A stretch of 37,451 bases of DNA, taken from the NCBI GenBank assembly GCA_029936935.1, contig JAPYRQ010000017.1, forward strand, positions 1 to 37,451, written 5' to 3'. A program made the translations under genes and the position numbers. The stretch comes from Dehalococcoidia bacterium. Its GTDB lineage: Bacteria > Chloroflexota > Dehalococcoidia > Lucifugimonadales > UBA1127. The notes below the pieces were generated by a model. It did no database searches. It worked only from the letters and a program-made list of their open reading frames with translations, and had not been told where the DNA came from. Positions 1-9,848 of this stretch are shown here, one piece after another (positions within the stretch are counted from its first letter, which is position 1; each line of letters opens with the position of its first letter).

Positions 1-98
1 CAGGTAGACCACCTGTTTAGAGGACGGGGGTGTACGGCGGGTAACCGCTTTAGCTGACCGTTCCTCATCGGCCGAGGCCTTCCCCACTCCAAGGCTTG
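1..98 (+). rRNA. 23S rRNA, 3' terminal fragment
   Basis: 'ttagctgaccgttcctcatcggccgaggccttcccc' resembles the conserved 23S 3' end (AGCTGACCGGTACTAATCGGCCGAGGGCTTGACC) with several substitutions; a 5S rRNA lies directly downstream. End approximate. Confidence 0.7.
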
Positions 99-184
99 GT
101 GCTTCTCCTTAAAAACGGCTTTTACTAACTTGCTCTTTTCCTGTCCTGATTCGTCAGGACTGTGCGTACCATATGTGAAGTATT

Positions 185-304
185 CCCCGGGTGACTAGAG
201 CGAGGTGGTCCCACCCGTTCCCATTCCGAACACGGAAGTGAAACGCCTCAGCGCCAACGATACTGCCCTCGGGAGGGGGTGGGAAAATCGGCCGTTGCCC
301 GGGG
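185..304 (+). rRNA. rrf: 5S rRNA
   Basis: Contains 'ggtggtcccacccgttcccattccgaacacggaagtgaaacgcctcagcgcc...tactgccctcgggagggggtgggaaaatcggccgttgcccgggg'; terminal stem ccccggg/cccgggg. Ends approximate. Confidence 0.93.
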
Positions 305-411
305 GCTTCTTTTGTCTGGCATTCCTCATTTATTTCCCCTTCTCTACCAATCCATCTCTTCCTCTTCTGCGTATTTGGGGGTAAACCCTCATGGAATACG
401 CGTCACTGACC

Positions 412-441
412 TTTACAGCCTCTAGAAGCCCATCCTATAAT
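412..441 (+). promoter_or_regulatory. Sigma70-type promoter upstream of the S1-domain gene
   Basis: TTTACA (412-417), 18-nt spacer, TATAAT (436-441). Confidence 0.6.
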
Positions 442-479
442 GACCTCAGGTCGCGTATCCAGGAAAGCGGTAGGTTACT

Positions 480-1595
480 TTGGTTTCTTCTCCGCAAGAG
501 CAGCCCCCTGAAACGCTGACCATGGGTGAGCTTCTGGAGATGTCTGGCGGTTGGAAAGATCTCCACCGGGGCGAAGTGGTCGATGGCGTAGTTATGCGCG
601 TGGATCAAGAGGGTATCCTAGTAAACGTTGGTGGCAAATCAGAAGGTATAATCCCCTCTAGAGAAGCCCGGAGTCTCACCTCAGAAGCCTTACTAGCTTT
701 AGAAATTGGTTCCTCCATTACTGCTTACGTCCTGAAGACTGAGCAGGAAGAGGGGATAGCAGTACTCTCTCTGGATAGAGCCCGTAGCGAGACCGGTTGG
801 GCTGTACTGGAGAAAGCGTTAGCTGATGATTCTCTTGTGACGGGAACCATCGTAGATCACAATCACGGCGGTGTAGTTGTTGATGTAGAGGGTGTTCAAG
901 CGTTTGTGCCTCTATCCCACCTTTTACCATCTACAAGACAGCAAAAAGAACAACAAGAGGCTGGAGTGAATACTCCGCCATTTGAACCCCAGCAATACAA
1001 GGTTCTGGAGGTTGACCGTAGAGGCAGGAGAGCCATCCTCTCAGAACGGTTGGCCTGGCAAGACTGGCGAGAAGAGCAAAAAACCAAGCTCATGCAGGAA
1101 CTGGTTGAAGGGGAGACTCGGAAGGGTAAAGTCAGCGGGATGGCCAAGTTCGGTGTTTTCGTAGATCTTGGCGGCGCTGATGGCCTGATCCACACCTCTG
1201 AACTCTCCTGGCAAACGGTGACAAACCCGGAGGAATTCGTCCACATAGGTGACGAACTTGATGTGATGGTGTTAAATGTAGACCAGGAGAAAGAACGTAT
1301 CTCCTTAAGTCTACGGAGGCTCAATACGGAGCCTTGGACTACAATCACAGAAGCGTTTGAGATAGGACAGATAGTAACTGGTACAATAACCCGGTTGACA
1401 ACGTTCGGTGCATTTGCTCAGATTGAAGGGGGCATTGAAGGCCTCATCCATATTTCTGAGTTGAGCGACAAGCGCATTACACATCCGAAAGAAGCGGTGC
1501 AAGAGGGAGAGGTTCTAGAACTCAAGATTCTGAACCTTGACCCAGAGAAACACCGGCTAGGACTTAGCAGACGGCGGGTGGTGGAGGAAATGTAG
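480..1595 (+). CDS. rpsA: S1 RNA-binding domain protein (30S ribosomal protein S1-like, four S1 repeats)
   Basis: ORF of 371 aa; repeated S1 motifs (GVVMRVDQEGILVNVGGKSEGIIP, GKVSGMAKFGVFVDLGGADGLIHTSELSW, GTITRLTTFGAFAQIEGGIEGLIHISEL). TTG start as given; ATG at 522 is an alternative. Confidence 0.88.
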   Translation: MVSSPQEQPPETLTMGELLEMSGGWKDLHRGEVVDGVVMRVDQEGILVNVGGKSEGIIPSREARSLTSEALLALEIGSSITAYVLKTEQEEGIAVLSLDRARSETGWAVLEKALADDSLVTGTIVDHNHGGVVVDVEGVQAFVPLSHLLPSTRQQKEQQEAGVNTPPFEPQQYKVLEVDRRGRRAILSERLAWQDWREEQKTKLMQELVEGETRKGKVSGMAKFGVFVDLGGADGLIHTSELSWQTVTNPEEFVHIGDELDVMVLNVDQEKERISLSLRRLNTEPWTTITEAFEIGQIVTGTITRLTTFGAFAQIEGGIEGLIHISELSDKRITHPKEAVQEGEVLELKILNLDPEKHRLGLSRRRVVEEM

Positions 1596-1657
1596 GTCTG
1601 CGCCTCTATAGCGCAAAGCGCGCGAGGGGCCTGCCCAAAAAACTGCTTAGTTAGGGG

Positions 1658-4192
1658 ATGGCTATGGCTAGTAGGTTTGAGAAGTTCTCAGAACGGGCCC
1701 GCAGGGTTCTCTCCTTGTCCCAAGAAGAGGCGCTCCGGTTCAACCATAACTACATTGGCACGGAGCACATCCTTTTGGGGCTTGTCAGGGAGACGGAGGG
1801 CGTAGCTGCGCGTGTGCTTAGTAACTTAGGTATTGAGCTCAGCAAAGTGCGTTCCGCGGTAGAGTTCATCATCGGCAGAGGCGAAAAACCTGTTTCCGGC
1901 GAGAACATCGGCTTGACCCCCAGGGCCAAGCGTGTCATTGAGCTCGCTGTAGACGAAGCTCGCAGGATGAGCCACCACTACATCGGCACAGAGCATCTCC
2001 TCATCGGTCTCATGCGTGAGGGTGAGGGCGTTGCCGCAGGCGTGCTTGAGAGCCTAGGCGTCACTTTGGACAAGGTTAGAGCGGAAACGCAACGACTGTT
2101 GAGCCAGAGCCTGACTCCCGGTCAGCAGGGACAGGGATCCGGACGTGGGGCAACCGCTGCCAGCACAACACGGACACCCATCCTGGACCAACTCGGCGTA
2201 GACCTGACAGCGCTATCCCGCACCAGCAAGCTTGACCCGGTATGGGGTAGGCAGAAGGAACTCGCGAGGGCTATCCAGATTCTCTCCCGTAGAACAAAGA
2301 ACAACCCTGTGCTCATGGGTGAGCCCGGTGTTGGTAAGACCGCAATCGTTGAGGCACTTGCCCAAAAGATTGTAGCCGGTGACGTGCCAGAGACCTTGAT
2401 AGACAAGCGGTTGGTCACCCTGGACATGGGTGCCCTAGTAGCGGGAACCAAATATCGCGGTGAGTTTGAAGAGCGCCTGAAGAAGGTGCTTGAAGAGATC
2501 AAGGCTGCAGGCAACTGCGTCCTCTTCATTGACGAAATGCACACGTTGGTTGGCGCAGGTGCCGCTGAAGGCGCCGTAGACGCTGCCAACATCCTCAAGC
2601 CCGCCCTTGCCCGTGGAGAGATCAGGGTTATCGGCGCAACTACCCTGGACGACTATCGCAAGTACGTTGAACGGGATTCCGCGCTAGAGCGTCGGTTCCA
2701 GCCGGTGCTTGTTGAAGAGCCGACCGAGGAAGAGACTGCTGAGATTCTTCGACACGTGAAGGGTCGTTACGAAGAGCATCACAAGCTGATCATCAGTGAA
2801 GAAGCGGTTGTGGCAGCTGCAAGGCTGGCTGCACGCTTCATTCCGGATCGATTCCTGCCTGACAAGGCTATCGACTTGATCGACGAGGCCTCGTCGCGCG
2901 TACGTATCCTCCACAGCACTATGCCGCTCTCTGTAAAAGAGGCGATGAAGGTTCTGGAGAGCGTGCGCGGTGAGAAGGAAGAGGCCCTGTCCGATCAGCA
3001 GTACGAGTATGCTGCTGAACTGCGCGAGCGTGAGCTTACTCTTGCCGGCAAAGTGGAGAACCTTGAGGGCGAGTGGCAGGAAACCAAAGAGAACGAGCAG
3101 CCCACGGTGACCGCTGACGATGTTGCAGAGGTTGTGGGCATGTGGACCGGGATACCGGTGACCCGTTTGCAGACCAAGGAAACTGAGCGACTCCTTCACA
3201 TGGAAGAGCATCTCCACAACCGCATCATTGGCCAGGAAGAGGCTATCGTGGCGGTCTCCAAGGCTGTGCGTCGTGCACGATCCGGTCTCAAGGACCCCAG
3301 GCGGCCTGTGGGCGTGTTCACGTTCCTTGGGCCCACGGGTGTTGGTAAGACCGAGTTGGCCAGAGCGCTCGCTGAGTTCATGTTCGGATCTGACGATGCG
3401 TTAATCCGGTTGGACATGTCAGAGTTCATGGAGCGGCACACTGTGGCCCGCCTGGTTGGTGCACCTCCTGGGTACATAGGCTACGACGATGGTGGTCAGC
3501 TGACGGAGGCAATCCGTAGGAAGCCCCACTCAGTCATCCTGTTGGACGAGATTGAAAAGGCTCACCCGGATGTGTACAACATCCTTCTGCAGATCTTTGA
3601 CGATGGTCATTTGACCGACGCCAAGGGCAGGAAGGTGGACTTCCGCAACGCTGTCGTCATCATGACCAGTAACCTGGGTTCAGACCTGATTAAGCGTGAT
3701 ACCCGTCTTGGGTTCGCCGCCAAGCAAGATGACGGCAAGACGTTTGAACAGGACTACGCACGGATGCAGGAAAAGGTCATGGATGAGGTGAAGAAGTTCT
3801 TCCGGCCAGAGTTCCTGAACCGCATCGACGCCTCCGTGGTGTTCCATGCCCTGGATCAGAAGCACATCATTGAGATTGTTGATCTGATGCTGGACCAGGT
3901 ACAAAACGAGGTGAAGGACCAGGAGATGACCATGGTGGTCACCCAGGCCGCCAAGCAGAAGCTTGCAGAGGAAGGGTACGACCCACATCTGGGTGCTCGA
4001 CCGCTGCGCAGGGTTATTCAGAGTAAGATTGAAGACAAGCTCTCCGAGGAGATTCTGTCTGGCAAGTACGTCATAGGCGACAGGATTATCCTGGATGTAG
4101 ACGACAATGGAGATATTGTCAGCAGTCCAGACCTTACACCTGCGGAACCAGCTGAGCCGCCGGAACCGGCTGAAACCGCGACTGCTACCTAG
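1658..4192 (+). CDS. clpC: ATP-dependent Clp protease ATP-binding subunit ClpC
   Basis: 844 aa; Clp N repeats, two Walker A motifs ([16 protein letters not shown]), UVR-like middle segment, conserved NBD2. Confidence 0.96.
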   Translation: MAMASRFEKFSERARRVLSLSQEEALRFNHNYIGTEHILLGLVRETEGVAARVLSNLGIELSKVRSAVEFIIGRGEKPVSGENIGLTPRAKRVIELAVDEARRMSHHYIGTEHLLIGLMREGEGVAAGVLESLGVTLDKVRAETQRLLSQSLTPGQQGQGSGRGATAASTTRTPILDQLGVDLTALSRTSKLDPVWGRQKELARAIQILSRRTKNNPVLMGEPGVGKTAIVEALAQKIVAGDVPETLIDKRLVTLDMGALVAGTKYRGEFEERLKKVLEEIKAAGNCVLFIDEMHTLVGAGAAEGAVDAANILKPALARGEIRVIGATTLDDYRKYVERDSALERRFQPVLVEEPTEEETAEILRHVKGRYEEHHKLIISEEAVVAAARLAARFIPDRFLPDKAIDLIDEASSRVRILHSTMPLSVKEAMKVLESVRGEKEEALSDQQYEYAAELRERELTLAGKVENLEGEWQETKENEQPTVTADDVAEVVGMWTGIPVTRLQTKETERLLHMEEHLHNRIIGQEEAIVAVSKAVRRARSGLKDPRRPVGVFTFLGPTGVGKTELARALAEFMFGSDDALIRLDMSEFMERHTVARLVGAPPGYIGYDDGGQLTEAIRRKPHSVILLDEIEKAHPDVYNILLQIFDDGHLTDAKGRKVDFRNAVVIMTSNLGSDLIKRDTRLGFAAKQDDGKTFEQDYARMQEKVMDEVKKFFRPEFLNRIDASVVFHALDQKHIIEIVDLMLDQVQNEVKDQEMTMVVTQAAKQKLAEEGYDPHLGARPLRRVIQSKIEDKLSEEILSGKYVIGDRIILDVDDNGDIVSSPDLTPAEPAEPPEPAETATAT

Positions 4193-4213
4193 TCGGTCAC
4201 AGATAAGAGCTTA

Positions 4214-4253
4214 AAAAGAAGAGGCCCTCTCCTAGGAGAGGGCCTCTTCTTTT
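4214..4253. terminator. Bidirectional intrinsic terminator (40-bp perfect palindrome)
   Basis: AAAAGAAGAGGCCCTCTCCTAGGAGAGGGCCTCTTCTTTT, symmetric about CCTAGG, located after clpC and facing the minus-strand gene block. Confidence 0.9.
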
Positions 4254-4430
4254 GTTATGAGTCCTGTGGTGCATTGAGGCTGTTGTCCCGTGTCTGTGCC
4301 CCTGCAGTGGCGCACAGACGGTGCCATGTGTAGTTGCCTCGAAGACATGGCTGGCATGGCACACCCAAATACATGACAGAGAACTATAAAGGGAGGACAA
4401 AGAAGGAGTTAAAGAGATGGGATAGGGACG

Positions 4431-5291
4431 CTAGCTTTGCCTTCTACGTACCGCTCTGGCTTCCTTACGCATCTCAAGGGGTTCGGGAGAGCCGAAATTA
4501 CCGAACTTCCCTTTGATTGCTAGGATTGGCACCGTCCCCATCAACACGAGTATCGAAACGACCTGGGCCTCGTTCAATCCAAGGAACCACGTGTCATAGT
4601 CGTGCATGATGAGGATGAATACGCGTCCGAAGGCGTACATGGCAAGAGAAGCGGCAAACACCATGCCGTCAGGTCGTATAAGCTTCGGCAACACCCAGAG
4701 CGCCAACGCGACGATGGCCACGTCCAGCATTGCCTCGTACACCACAGCGGGGTGACTCCCTCCTACCAGACCTGTAATCGGATCTAAGTGCGCCTGGTAG
4801 CTGACGCTGCTGGGGTGGGTCCACGCAAAGGCCCAGGGAAGGTCTGTGGCGTCCGCCAGGTGCTCTCCGTTGATGATGTCGCCAATGCGACCGATAGCCA
4901 TGGCCAACAACAACCCCGGAGCGGTGATGTCAGCGAGTCGCCCGCGCACAATGCCGGCCCTTGAGGCGTAAATCCAAGCACCGGCCAAACCACCTAGCAC
5001 TCCACCCCAGACCGCGATACCGCCGTTCCACACCTGGATGATTTTTTCAGGGTTGTCCCAGTAGAAGGAAGTCTCGTCTATGACGTGGAGCAACCTTGCC
5101 CCGATTACTCCGCCTAGAATGCCCCAGGTGGCTACAGCGTACACATCGTCGGTGGAAATCCCGTGTTTTGGTGCAAGTCTGGCCGTCAGGAGCACCGCGA
5201 CAATCACAGCAATGAAGCTCAGGAAGCCATGCCAACTAAGGACAAAGCTACCGGAATCGATGATGTTCGGGCCGATGCCAATCTCAATCAT
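4431..5291 (-). CDS. lgt: Prolipoprotein diacylglyceryl transferase
   Basis: 286 aa; multi-TM, 'RIGDIINGEHLADATDLPWAFAWTHP', 'HPAVVYEAMLD', typical Lgt motifs. Confidence 0.9.
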   Translation of the reverse strand: MIEIGIGPNIIDSGSFVLSWHGFLSFIAVIVAVLLTARLAPKHGISTDDVYAVATWGILGGVIGARLLHVIDETSFYWDNPEKIIQVWNGGIAVWGGVLGGLAGAWIYASRAGIVRGRLADITAPGLLLAMAIGRIGDIINGEHLADATDLPWAFAWTHPSSVSYQAHLDPITGLVGGSHPAVVYEAMLDVAIVALALWVLPKLIRPDGMVFAASLAMYAFGRVFILIMHDYDTWFLGLNEAQVVSILVLMGTVPILAIKGKFGNFGSPEPLEMRKEARAVRRRQS

Positions 5292-5315
5292 TGCGTTATG
5301 CCGCTTTCGCGCGCC

Positions 5316-6197
5316 TTATACTCGGACGCCCATCTTCATGGCGACGTCAAAGGCGGAGATGATGTGCTTGTTCAAACCCAGGGAAGGGCCATCCATGCCC
5401 AATGCTGCACCAATGACCTGCGGAAGGTGCAGGATAGGCACGTTAATCTGTTTGCCCATCTGTTTGGCTGCCTTGGCCTGGAACCCGTCCAGGTTCAAGT
5501 GACAGAGGGGGCAGGGAGTGACCATGGCATCGGCACCCAGATCCTGGGCTTCACCGGTGTGTTTTGCCACCATGGCCAGGGAGTTCTTCTCGTTGATAGT
5601 GAGGATGGGGAAGCCGCAGCAGCGTGTCTTGCCATCATTATCTACCGCAGTGGCACCCAGGGCTTTGATTACAAGCTCCAAAGCCACTTTACGCTGGGGA
5701 TGTTCGTCGTACTCCAATGCAGCGGAGGGACGGACAATATAGCAGCCATAGAAAGGTGCCAGGAACACGCCGTCCAGTGATCGCACGGCAAGGGACTTGA
5801 TCTTGTCGAGGCCGATGTCCTCAACCATGATCCACAACATGTGCTTCACTTCTATGCCACCGGTGTACTCAAGGCCCTCTGTGGCAAGTATCTCGTTAAT
5901 CTCCGCTCGGTACTCTTCGTCCTCAAGCTTCACCTTTGCCTGGGCCATCACACCTTGACAGGTGCTGCAGATGGTCATGATGGGTAGACCCATGCGCTGG
6001 GCCAGGGCGAAGTTGCGAGCGTTGAGGGTATCGCCGAGAAGAGGGTTGCTCTCCTGAAGCGCGCCCGCGCCCGTGCAGGACCACCCTTCGATCTCCTCCA
6101 GCTCAATGCCGATCTTCTCAGCGACGGCTACTGTGGACTGGTAAAGCTCCGGAGCACCGCCCCGGGAGACACAACCAGGAAAGAATGTAAATTTCAC
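5316..6197 (-). CDS. HdrB-like / SdhE-type CCG-domain (cysteine-rich) subunit of a succinate dehydrogenase/fumarate reductase complex
   Basis: 293 aa; 'FFPGCVSR', 'CSTCQG', 'CCGFP...CPLCHLNLDG' cysteine motifs; directly downstream of sdhAB. Confidence 0.87.
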   Translation of the reverse strand: MKFTFFPGCVSRGGAPELYQSTVAVAEKIGIELEEIEGWSCTGAGALQESNPLLGDTLNARNFALAQRMGLPIMTICSTCQGVMAQAKVKLEDEEYRAEINEILATEGLEYTGGIEVKHMLWIMVEDIGLDKIKSLAVRSLDGVFLAPFYGCYIVRPSAALEYDEHPQRKVALELVIKALGATAVDNDGKTRCCGFPILTINEKNSLAMVAKHTGEAQDLGADAMVTPCPLCHLNLDGFQAKAAKQMGKQINVPILHLPQVIGAALGMDGPSLGLNKHIISAFDVAMKMGVRV

Positions 6198-6227
6198 CTT
6201 GACCTCCTTGAACGATATGGAGAGCGC

Positions 6228-7214
6228 CTACTTGGCTGCTTTCCTTTTGTTTGCGCTGATTCGAGCTGCGATACGGCGTATCTGACCCACGCCGGGGACG
6301 GCAGGATGGAGCAGCGGTGGCATCTTGCGCCGGAACGCTGCATTCATTGCTACCGGAACTAGGCCCAGCATCTTGGGTATGTTGAACAACCCAAGGGTCT
6401 TGATCACCAGCTTGGTTTCATCCAACCGGCCACTATGGGAAATGATGTCTTCAAACACCTGCGAGTGGCGATACCCATACGCGGCGCCGTCGTAGGAGCC
6501 GGTAGGTATTTTGGCCTCCATGGCCTTCTCTCGCAGCGCCATGATGCGCTCCATGGGCGCAACACCCTTGGGGCAGGCAGTTACGCACTCACCACAACGT
6601 GTGCAGTCCCACATGCCGCCATAGGCGTTGTACATGCGGAGTCGCTTGTCGTCCTCGACGTCGCGGGTATCGGCAACAAAGCGATATGCCTTGGCCAACG
6701 CCGCCGGGCCCAGGAAGTTCTTATCCACTTCCAGAACCGTGCAGTCAGAGACGCAGGCGCCACACATGATGCATCCCATCACATCGACGAGGTGGAGCAT
6801 GACATCGTTTGGTGCCAGATACTCCGCTTCAGGTTCAGGAAGAGAAGGCTGCATGTAGGGTTCCACCGCGCGAATCTTATCCCAGAAGGGGTTCAGGTCA
6901 ACCACCAGGTCTTTGATTACCGGCAGGTTGCCTGCGGGCTCAATGGAGACTGAGTCGTCTTCAGAAAGGTGCTCACTCACGTGAGTCTTGCACGCCAGGA
7001 CAGCGTGGCCGTTCACTCGAACAGCGCAGGAACCACAGATGGAAGCCCGGCAGGAGCAGCGCAGCGCCAGGGAACCATCAATCTCCTCACGCACCTTGAT
7101 GAGGGTGTCCAGGACGGTGAAGTTCTCATCAACCTCAACCTGATACTCCTGGTTGTATGACTTGGGTGCTTCTTCGTCCGGGTTGAACCGCCGGACGTTG
7201 ACGTTTGCCTGCAT
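6228..7214 (-). CDS. sdhB: Succinate dehydrogenase/fumarate reductase iron-sulfur subunit
   Basis: 328 aa; 2Fe-2S motif 'CSCRASICGSCAVRVNG', then 'CIMCGACVSDC' and 'CTRCGECVTACPKG'. Confidence 0.93.
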   Translation of the reverse strand: MQANVNVRRFNPDEEAPKSYNQEYQVEVDENFTVLDTLIKVREEIDGSLALRCSCRASICGSCAVRVNGHAVLACKTHVSEHLSEDDSVSIEPAGNLPVIKDLVVDLNPFWDKIRAVEPYMQPSLPEPEAEYLAPNDVMLHLVDVMGCIMCGACVSDCTVLEVDKNFLGPAALAKAYRFVADTRDVEDDKRLRMYNAYGGMWDCTRCGECVTACPKGVAPMERIMALREKAMEAKIPTGSYDGAAYGYRHSQVFEDIISHSGRLDETKLVIKTLGLFNIPKMLGLVPVAMNAAFRRKMPPLLHPAVPGVGQIRRIAARISANKRKAAK

Positions 7215-8941
7215 TAGTACTTCCTCTCCTCAGGCTGCCACTGCGTAACCACGATAGGCATGTATTCCTTGGTGACCTCATCCCCTGCGCCCTTGCGAAG
7301 GAGGATGTGCTTCATCCAGTTCTCGTCGTCCCGGGTCGTGTAGTCCGTGCGACTGTGCGCGCCGCGGCTTTCCTTGCGCTCTATGCCTCCAATGGCGATG
7401 GCTTCAGCGCAGTCCAGCATGCAGCCTAGTTCCATGGCGAAGATGAGGTTGGTGTTGAAGGATTTGCCCTTATCCTGAACGACGACCTTTTTGTACCGCT
7501 CCCTCATACCCTGAACGGCAGTTAGTGCCTCTTGCATATCGTCTTCCGTGCGATAGACTCCCAGGCCCTTGTCCATGGCTACTGCCATGTCCATCCTGAG
7601 CTTGGCTACAAGGTCTCCGCTGTCATCGTTGTCCAGGAAGCCCTGCATCTTGGCCTTTTCACTGTTCACCCAATCGCTCTCAGAGAAGTCCAAGTGGTTG
7701 TTCTTGTTGGCGTATTCCATGGCTCCTATGGCGCTCCGTCGACCGAAGATGACGGTGTCCAGCAAGGAGTTTGCTCCCAGCCTGTTGCCGCCGTGGACGC
7801 TGACGCATGCAGTCTCTCCCGCTGCAAACAGTCCCTCTACGCCCTTCCAGCCACCACTTGGGTCCCAGCATCGGCCATCGATATCTGTCTTGATGCCGCC
7901 CATCTGATAGTGGACGCCGGGCCTAATCGGCACGGGGTCCTTGGTGATATCTACGCCTACAAGGTCCATAGAGACCTCATGGATGTAGGAAAGTCTTTCC
8001 ATGATTTTGGCTGCGCCAAGGTGGCGGCAGTCCAGCAACACGCATCCATCTATACCAAAGCCAGCCTCGATCTCCGTGGTCTCTGCACGGGACACCACGT
8101 CACGGGAGGCCAGCTCCATCATGTTAGGCGCGTACTTTTCCATGAACCGCTCACCCTTGTTGTTGATGAGAAATGCGCCTTCGCCTCGTGCGCCCTCTGT
8201 GAGCAGGACGCCGGAGCCCTTCAGCGTGGTGGGATGGTACTGAACCATCTCCATGTCCATGAGTGGTGCACCGGCACGATAGGCCAGGGACATTCCGTCG
8301 CCGGAGCAGATAAGCGCGTTGGTGGATGGCTCAAAGACGCGACCCGAGCCGCCTGTGGCCAGGATAGTGGCCTTGGCTTGGATGGCATGGACCTCGCCGG
8401 TCCGCATCTCCATGGCAACGACGCCCCCGCAGCGGTTGCCGTCCATAATCAGGTTCGTTGCGTACCACTCGTCGTAGACGCGGACGTTGTACTTCAGAAT
8501 CTGTTCAAACATCACGTGGAGGATAGCCTGGCCGGTGATGTCGGCCACGAAGAACGTGCGGGCTTTCCGCTGGCCGCCGAAGGCACGTGTGCCAAGATGT
8601 CCCTCTTCGTCGCGGTTGAAGATGACACCCATGTGCTCCAGGTTAATCAGCTCCTGACCGGCCTCCCTGCACATGACCTCGATAGCGTCCTGGTCACCCA
8701 GGAAGTCGCTACCTTTTACGGTGTCGTAAGCGTGATCCGTCCAGTCGTCACCGCGATCCGTGAGGGCGGCGTTGATACCACCTTGGGCGGCGTTGGAGTG
8801 GCTGCGGACGGGATAGACCTTGGATAACATGGCAACGTTGGCTCCGGATTTAGCCGCTTCCAGGGCGGCGCGCATGCCGGCCAGGCCAGCTCCGAGTACC
8901 AAGACATCATGGGAGTACAATGCTTTTCCCTTCTTCCTCAC
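7214..8941 (-). CDS. sdhA: Succinate dehydrogenase/fumarate reductase flavoprotein subunit
   Basis: 575 aa; 'VLVLGAGLAGMRAALEAAKSGANVAMLSK', 'HSNAAQGGINAAL', 'HGGNRLGANSLLDTVIFGR', 'ESRGAHSRTDYTTRDDENWMKH'. Confidence 0.96.
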   Translation of the reverse strand: MRKKGKALYSHDVLVLGAGLAGMRAALEAAKSGANVAMLSKVYPVRSHSNAAQGGINAALTDRGDDWTDHAYDTVKGSDFLGDQDAIEVMCREAGQELINLEHMGVIFNRDEEGHLGTRAFGGQRKARTFFVADITGQAILHVMFEQILKYNVRVYDEWYATNLIMDGNRCGGVVAMEMRTGEVHAIQAKATILATGGSGRVFEPSTNALICSGDGMSLAYRAGAPLMDMEMVQYHPTTLKGSGVLLTEGARGEGAFLINNKGERFMEKYAPNMMELASRDVVSRAETTEIEAGFGIDGCVLLDCRHLGAAKIMERLSYIHEVSMDLVGVDITKDPVPIRPGVHYQMGGIKTDIDGRCWDPSGGWKGVEGLFAAGETACVSVHGGNRLGANSLLDTVIFGRRSAIGAMEYANKNNHLDFSESDWVNSEKAKMQGFLDNDDSGDLVAKLRMDMAVAMDKGLGVYRTEDDMQEALTAVQGMRERYKKVVVQDKGKSFNTNLIFAMELGCMLDCAEAIAIGGIERKESRGAHSRTDYTTRDDENWMKHILLRKGAGDEVTKEYMPIVVTQWQPEERKY

Positions 8942-9276
8942 ACACGCCTAGTGCGGTGTGGGGGCGGCATACGATTTCAGTGTTACTTTGTAGCTACGAT
9001 TTGGGGTGTCAATTACCAGTGCTGAACATAGCATTTTTGAACCCGAGTAACTATACCAAATACAGCTAGGCGTGACAACGGCCATCAGTGCTAGCCCTGA
9101 ACCCATACCGAGGCCATTAGGCCTCAATGCAAACCTCGTTCCAATCCAAAAGTGGGTGCTGACCTAATTTCAGGAGAGCCGGGAGACCCAGACAGAAGCG
9201 TTAGATGTCCCCATCCGCCTCATCCTGGAGCAGGAAATAGGCCACCAAGGTTAGCCCTGGACCCATGCTGCGGTTG

Positions 9277-9837
9277 TCATGCCCCTACGCCGGCCTCGTT
9301 CTGAAAAAGGAAGTAGGCCATCTGCAGTGCGGACATGCTTTTGGAGTCCTGTATAGTACCATTACGAATGAGGTGCGGGATATCTTACCAGGGAACAGGC
9401 ACCACCTCAATGTCCTCATCTTCATCGGCGGGGAGAGGGTCAGGTCTAAGCTCCGTGGCAAAGAAGGCGTACATATATTCCGTGGAGTAGCCGGGGGCCA
9501 TCCGGAAGCCGTCCATGCGGAGCAGCTTGTCCGAAGCGTGTCCGGTCTCCTCACGCAATTCCCGTCGAGCACCGTCTTCCGGTTCTTCGCCCTGTTCCAA
9601 CCTGCCTGCCCGTGCTTCAAGGAGCATGGCCTCTATCGCCCACCGATACTGGCGCACCAACAACACGTTTCCTGCTGCATCTACGGGCACCAGAACCACA
9701 GCGGCGACGTGATCGACGACCTCTCGGACAGCCTCTATCGACCCGGTTTCCATGTCGACACGGGCGGTATCGCGCCTGACACGAAGAAACGCGCCTTCGT
9801 AGACGCGTTCACTCTTGATGAGTTCCTCTTTAGCCAA
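9277..9837 (-). pseudogene. NUDIX hydrolase (ADP-ribose pyrophosphatase-like) interrupted by an in-frame TAA at 9385-9387
   Basis: 150-aa ORF (9385-9837) carries a NUDIX box GRLEQGEEPEDGARRELREETG; the same frame past the TAA continues DIPHLIRNGTIQDSKSMSALQMAYFLFQNEAGVGA* to 9277, resembling the missing family C-terminus. Confidence 0.8.
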
Positions 9838-9848
9838 GGGGTATCTCC

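Noticed and set aside
2684-3217. 177-aa minus-strand ORF inside clpC
   Set aside because: Antisense of the conserved ClpC coding region.
5163-5780. 205-aa plus-strand ORF over lgt/CCG-domain gene
   Set aside because: Antisense shadow of conserved genes.
7532-8827. 431-aa plus-strand ORF antisense to sdhA
   Set aside because: Lies entirely over a strongly supported sdhA; composition typical of antisense shadow ORFs in high-GC genes, no recognisable domain.
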